From Caprimulgus europaeus (lineage: Eukaryota > Chordata > Aves > Caprimulgiformes > Caprimulgidae), in assembly GCA_907165065.1 (NCBI GenBank), contig OU015542.1, positions 496,001-560,000 on the forward strand: a DNA stretch of 64,000 bases. The letters are read 5' to 3'. Shown here piece by piece: positions 58,178 through 64,000 of this stretch. Made by a program: the position numbers and the translations under genes. Numbering within the stretch: position 1 is the first letter of the stretch; each line of letters starts with the position of its first letter. The notes under the pieces were generated by a model, which was given only the letters and a program-made list of their open reading frames with translations, did not search any database and was not told the origin of the DNA.

Positions 58178-58779
58178 TGTGATAGTTTAACTGGGCTGGC
58201 AGACAAAGAAGACACAGCCACTTGCAGCCTTCCCCACCCCCCAGGGAATCAGGGAGAGAACTGGAGGGGCAAAGGTGAGGAGACTTGTAGGTTGAGATAG
58301 GAATAATTTAATAACTAGAGTAAAGATAAAAGAAAAATAATAATAATATGAGTAATAATGATAACAGCTGTATATTTATGAGTGATGCAGAGTGCAATTG
58401 CTCACCACCCACTGATAACGATCCTGGAGGAGCAAAAAGGAACCTCAAAACTGAAATTGAAATCCTGGAATAGCGAGCCCGAGCGAACCCCAAGAGAATC
58501 CCTTCCCTTCCCGGTCAGCCCTGGTTAATACACTAACCATGACATAATATGCTATGGAATACCCTACTGGCACATCCAACTTTCAATTCAGAGTTTTACT
58601 AACTATTATACTTTTTTCTCCACTCCTCCCTTCCAGTTCTCTCTTCTTGGAAACTGCCCAAGCTCAGTGTCCTTGTAGTTATCAGCATTGTTCTCATAAC
58701 AATCCTCACTGAAACCAAAACACTGTGCTTTCTAGCTACTAAGAAGAAAATTAACCCTATCCTAGCAAAAACCAGGACA
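58178..58779 (-). mobile_element. solo LTR, same family, with perfect 5-bp target duplication
   Basis: The plus strand starts TGTGATAGTTTAACTGGG and ends AAAACCAGGACA. CTGGC stands immediately before (58173-58177) and after (58780-58784), a perfect 5-bp target duplication as made by ERVL-type integrases. This fixes both ends of the family's LTR in this window. It has the AT-rich tract at 58310-58370. A fossil solo LTR, old and broken. Confidence 0.9.
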
Positions 58780-58784
58780 CTGGC

Positions 58785-61700
58785 TATGGTGGTGTGATCA
58801 CCCTGTGACATCTCCCTGTGGAAAGCTGTCCATGAATGGTGTCCTCCAGCCAGCATCTCATGGGAGATGCCTCTGAGCCAAGGAACATTCCTGTGGGTGC
58901 CCCTGGGCTGGCACAGCAGAGAGATTGGCCAGTAAATGAGAATAGCTCAGCAGCCAGGGACTGCTGGGGGACATGTCTCCAAGGGCACAGGGGTGTGGGA
59001 TCTTCCTTGTGTTCATGAACTAGGATACCTGCAGGCTCTGTGAGCTATTTGGGAAGGCTGTTCTGCGTTAACCCCCCTGGGGCTCTGACATGGAGGTGCT
59101 GCCTGCTGGAGAGCAGGGCTGTGACAGTGTCTCGTCATCGCAGTCATACCGAGAGAGCCGGTCAGAGAAACTCTCTAAGACTTGTTTTGGAGTTTTAGAA
59201 AGCAGGAATTCTTTGTTGCAGCGCTGGACACACATGGAGATCACTCCCCCAAGGTGTGTGTGTGTCTGTCTGTTCCAGCACACATCATATTGACCTAATA
59301 CATGTATATTCATTGAAATTTTGAGAAATTATCTACATATTCAAAATATTTCCCGTAACCATTTAGCATATGTAAATGTCCTTCACACTTGCACAGTAAA
59401 ATGAGTTGGTGGTCTTCACTGTTTCCACTGATTGGACTTCTCTTTGATTCTGCACAGTGGTGTCTCTTTTACATGCTTGGGACAGCATTCCTTGAAGAAA
59501 GTTTGGTCCTTCCTCAGGCTCAAGCCCTTCTGATAACATTTGCAAAAGGTCCTAAGGTTATCAGCAATTTGTGAGGAATTTCATTCAAAGGTTGTTAGCA
59601 TATGTAAATACCAAACAATTAAGTGATCAATGCTTGTCCCATGGTTATCAGCAATTTTATGCAAAGGTTGTTACAACTGCTGGGTGATATCTAAGTAACT
59701 AAGGGAACTATAAATCTTTTAGTTCCTAATTTCTCAGGGTTTGCTCTTTCAGCATCCTCACCAAAAGAGGAGAGGTCTGCAGATCCTGCACTTCTGCAAG
59801 TAGGTGAAGCCTTCAGCACTTGCTCTGTGGAAAAACAGCTCAGCTGCTGGGTAGGGAACAACTGTCTGTGCCTGTCAGGGCAGCGGGGAGGGCACATGCA
59901 CGCACCCAGGCTCACACACTGTGCTTTCTCATCTGTGTGACAGTGACAGCACTGCAGCCGTGGGATTAATTGATCTGCCTTGATCCTTCAGCCATTGGAG
60001 GACAATGGCCCCTTCCCCTCTCCAAAGCTTAGCCCAGCCATTTCAGCTAGACTAAAGCAGTTGTCTGGAGAATAAACTGGAGCTTGGCTATTTCCAGACT
60101 TCCCCAGTAGAGATGGTTTGGGGTCAGGGTGAACCCAAAATGATAACCCTGCATCAACAAGAACCTTCAAACTCGCAATGTAAGAAATCTCCCAAACCAG
60201 GCTCATCACCATATACAGCAGGTTTCAGGTGGGAGGAGGTCACAGACCACCCTGGTCTGCTCCCTGTGTGTCCTTCCCCAAGAGCAGTTGGGCTGAGGGA
60301 TCTTCTGGATGGCACCTTCTAGGTCCCCCTGGCTGCCCTGAGCCACACTCACTGCACAGACAGCGGCTCCCTTGTTAGAAGACAACTCACTGTCCTGTTC
60401 CTAGGAAAGATGACCTCAAAACCTTGCCTCTCCCTCCCTGCCTGCAGGATTCCTCACTGCTTTGGCTTTGGCAGTCTGGCTTCCCCATGGGGCTTCTGCA
60501 ACAGCATCGTGTTGAGGCAGATGTGTGGCAGAACCCTGTCCTGGAGGAAATTGTGTTTTCACTTGGCTTTTCCCTTTGACTTCAGGTCCTGTACCAGGAG
60601 CTCTGAACTTGCTCTGGTTTGGATGGAGCAAACAAGGCTCCTCCTCAGTTGCAGGTGCGGTCTCCAATGAAGCTTTTAAACCAACATAAACTCTTTACAC
60701 CAAATATGTTGCTACTTTTATCAGATGTTTTTCTGATCTGCAGCTAGCAAGGAATCCTACACATATTAATTCATAGCTCTAGTTGCCGTAATATGCTCAA
60801 AAAAGAAAACAGAAGGCATTAAAGCAGTTCTGATCCTTGACAAACCAGTCAAAACTTTTATTTACATGTGGCTGAAGCTTTTGGCTGTCATTTTCACAAT
60901 AAAATATGATAGAAAATATTATTTTTGATGGCATTTTTAAAAGGAGATTCTAAAGAAAGTACTTAATTTTAGCTCAGAAGTTTGCTGTAATTGCACACAC
61001 CCACTTCAGAAATAGGAACAGAGTCTCCAAAGGAGAACATGGCTCTTTAATAACCTTTCTCATTCCTGCTAAGGTGGAAGACCTGTGACAACCTTGTTTG
61101 GACTCATGCTACCACCCAGCTTGAGCGATGGTCCCCTCTGAGCTTTGAGTTTGTGCCTTTATGAAAACAGCTCACAGTGATTAATTTTTGTTGTATTACT
61201 CAGTGCTTCTTGGTAGTAGTTTCATTCATGAGCTGATGCTCAGTCCTGCAAATAGATTCATTACTCATATGGATGTTGTACATGCAGGTAAATTATTTTA
61301 ATTCTCCAGTGTTACCAAAGACTGTTTGTTGTGACAATTGACTGCTAATTACTATTCACTGCATGCACTGGGCCAGTTGGGACAATTTCTAACCCTTTAT
61401 TGGGTTACTTAGTCTTTTTACCTGGAGAATGACAATTAAAGGTGAGATAAAAACAGTCATGACTGCCTTCAGCATCCAAAAATAGTGATCCACACACTGA
61501 GAAAGTATTGGGGAAAAAAATGACTAACGCAGCAAAATAATTAACAGTTGTCCACTGTCTGTGTGTTGGTGTGCACTTGAGGGTTTACTCAATATTTCAT
61601 GCTTTTGCAGCAAAACTGAAGGTTAGAAATATACTTTTGATGTTCTGATGATAACTACATGAATTCAGCAGCTGGGGCTTAAAGAAAAAAACCCAAACCC

Positions 61701-61989
61701 ATGAGGTATCATAAGACTTGTAAGGAAAGTTGTGAGCGTGACAGCAGGCATCCCCAGGCCAGCGTGCAAACACCTCGGCTGTTAGAACCTGGGACACTTC
61801 AGAAAGCAGCCGCCCTTCCACCAGTGCTGGGGATGGGGAACAAAGCAGCCTCACCAAGCTGTCTACTCTCAGAGCATATTTCACTGGTACTCTGTGGCTT
61901 CATGAGGGGTACTCCTGCCTGACAAAGTGAAGGCAGAGCAGGTCCCCTGTTCCACACAAAGCAAGGCTCATTTGTATAGAAATGAGCTG
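58785..61989. other. unique sequence with a local degenerate repeat
   Basis: Apart from the short repeat at 59556-59673, nothing was recognised. 60690-61600 is AT-rich and repeat-free. Confidence 0.4.
59556..59673. repeat. local imperfect duplication
   Basis: GGTTATCAGCAATTT followed by CAAAGGTTGTTA occurs at 59556-59597 and again, more tightly spaced, at 59643-59673. TTAGCATATGTAAAT is also shared between about 59363 and 59596. It looks like a decayed local duplication. Confidence 0.75.
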
Positions 61990-62188
61990 CTGTACGAGAG
62001 ATAATGGTTTATTATTGCACCGTGTGGATCTCCATTCATCCACAGCCCATGTGACTCTGGCTACAGCCAAGTCAGTTTGAATTAATTTTTCAAGTATGGC
62101 TTTGTGAGACAATGCATCAGATGTTTTAATAAAATTCAGACGGGCTGCAGCTATCACAGTCCTTTCATGCACTAATTAGGGGTTTCTA
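61990..62188 (-). mobile_element. ancient CR1/L3 reverse-transcriptase fragment
   Basis: The minus-strand translation RLNFIKTSDALSHKAILEKL lines up with the [19 protein letters not shown] block of CR1-type reverse transcriptases. It continues into VARVTWAVDEW, the counterpart of TVRWIENWL. Divergence is very high and both ends are missing. It may be shared with other amniotes. Confidence 0.65.
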
Positions 62189-62191
62189 TTT

Positions 62192-62239
62192 AAAAAAAAA
62201 AAAAAAAAACAAAAAACCAAAACAAACAACAACAAAAAA
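62192..62239. repeat. A-rich low-complexity tract
   Basis: An 18-base A run grades into AAC and CAA units. It abuts the old CR1 fragment on its upstream side, so it is not that element's tail. Confidence 0.95.
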
Positions 62240-64000
62240 GCCCCCAGCAATCAATTTTTCTGGTGATGCCTTTTTGTGATTCTGATACTCACAGTTCCAC
62301 CTTCCTAGATGTTTATAAATTCCTGCCTTTAATATTTAACTTGTAGTACATTGGTTTACCAAGTATGAAATATTGCAGTCAGCCCAGTGCCAAAAGCACC
62401 CTGTTTTGCTTTGTTTGAGATGAGTCTCACATCTGCTTTGTTTCTCCCACTCTTGCCTTTCCTTTGCTCTCTAACTAAACAGAAAGAAATGTCATTATTT
62501 TTGTTCATTCCTTAAATAAACTCTGTGCCCTCCTGCCTGTGTGTGAGCTGGATCCTATGATTTGCCAGTGCTCTGCTTTTTGCCTCATATGCATATTTGT
62601 TAATTTCTGAAGAGCCTTGTTATTTCCCCAGAATGTAAGAAGGGACTTGCTGGCTGGTTTAAGTGAGGGTTAAAGCAGCCCAGGCATTTCCACTCCCTTT
62701 ATTTTCAGCTGTGGTTCCACGAGCCACTTGACCTGCTCAAGAACCTCATGGACACAAGGCTCTCAGTGATCCATGGTCATACACTGTCACTGTTTGATCA
62801 GGCTTGGGAAAATGGATGAGGCTTTGATTTTTCTTTGCCTGTGGATAAGTCACCATGATCCCAAGCATGTTGGCATCCCAGAGCTCACTCCCAAGCCGCT
62901 GCTGAATAGCCAGAGGTGGATTTGGGTTTAGGGACAGTGCCAAACTCCACTGGAGCTGGCGTTCCATGATGGAGACTGTATGCACAGCTCTGTCTTGATC
63001 CACCCAAGACCCAAAACCAGGTCCTGGACTTATTCTGATGGGACAGGCTTATCACCTGGGAAGGTGTGGGATGATGCTCTCTGCCATCTGGGGCAAATGT
63101 TTCAGTGGGCAATGAAGTGAAGAATCTAGAATGGAGAAAGGAACAGACAGAAATGGATGATCTGGGTCTGGCAGGGTATCCTGTCTATACTGTGATGGGC
63201 TTAATCCCAGCCTAGCTCAGGATGTGGACCTAACCTGTGAAAACAGCAGCAGTGCTGTGAGGGAGCCCCAGCCTGAGATCCAGAGCAGGACAGGGTAGAC
63301 AACAGCCATGTGCAAGGTGATGTTTGTGATGTACACCCATTCCTGGACAGGGTGGGGGTCAGGAAGGGCTGTAACACAGAGGAAGCTAGGCCCATGGGAT
63401 TTCCCAGACGTACCAACTTGTTCCGGAGCTGTTGGGAACACAAGGCTGATTCGCAGTCAGAGGCTTGCTCCATCCCACCTGCATCTGAGATGAGCCCAGC
63501 AGCTCATGGCCTGGCATACTCACTGGGCTGCCTGCCAATTTTCTGCTCATCCTTCTTAAGAGTGAAAACTTTATTGGAAATTCTTGCCAAAGATGCATGG
63601 ATCTGTTCAAACTTAGCTGCAAGCTATAGGTGTGATGGATATTCATCAAACTATTTTACAGGGGCGACAAGCATTGGACAGACAACACTCACTTGGTCCC
63701 AGCAACATCTGAGCACTCAGGCACATCAGTTTGGTTACAGACCACACCAACCTACTCTGAGCAATGACTCATCCCAGATGTGTGTTACCTTTTGGTAGGT
63801 GGCACCACAGGAGTTAGTGCATAGCTGGCTTCACTGTTCTCAAAAGAGCATTTACAACCCTTTGTACACACACATCCCCGGCTCCAGGAGGGACAGCCTT
63901 TGCTCCACAGTGCCTTACAGGTAAAGAACAGTGTGCCTGGCAGGTTCAGATAAAAGCAAATCATTCTGGATTCATGGATGGAGCAGAGGTTCCTGTGCTG
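62240..64000. other. unique sequence, nothing recognised
   Basis: No repeat family, RNA gene or convincing exon was recognised to the end of the window. Confidence 0.45.

Noticed and set aside
57621-58779. A compact provirus with two LTRs
   Set aside because: The spacer is 93 bases without retroviral sequence and the right LTR has its own target duplication.

Overview
The window looks like bird nuclear DNA. The evidence is its repeats: about a dozen CR1 LINE pieces with the avian 3' end (plus strand reading ATCATAGAATC when reversed), and six solo endogenous-retrovirus LTRs of types abundant in avian, especially songbird, genomes. No bacterial, viral or organelle gene organisation is present. 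I recognise no intact host gene. The window reads as intergenic or long-intron sequence with repeats of several ages; species cannot be decided from sequence alone.

Layout. 1-9.3 kb: unique sequence with one LTR (1906-2315). 9.3-11.5 kb: a TATA-like box with a tiny ATG exon, a CR1, and a candidate collagen-like exon whose splice phase matches the tiny exon. 14.2-16.5 kb: two LTRs of different families, the second carrying a 39-bp minisatellite. 17.8-23.5 kb: a CR1 piece lacking both ends and two very old CR1 copies. 27-28.6 kb: a purine microsatellite and another old CR1. 29.0-30.5 kb: two coding-like segments of unknown identity. 31.05-38.8 kb: a 35-base T run and the most striking structure, a 339-bp segment present twice without a visible mismatch, 7,330 bp apart. 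42.3-48 kb: a CR1 cluster with one copy inserted in another; it includes the longest copy, with reverse-transcriptase motifs. 52-58.8 kb: three more LTRs of the 1906 family, two only 93 bp apart. 61.9-62.2 kb: a last, very old CR1 reverse-transcriptase fragment.

How the parts relate. Old CR1 copies form the background, younger CR1s land in or beside them, and the LTR insertions all lie in the same orientation (transcription sense on the minus strand). The perfect 339-bp duplication is out of keeping with the decayed sequence around it, so it is recent, gene-converted, or an assembly artefact. The four candidate exons (11087-11335, 29023-29497, 30236-30447, 35851-36039) rest only on open frames, composition and splice-site sequence. 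I found no terminal domain or partner exon that identifies a gene, and I see no convincing new biological system.
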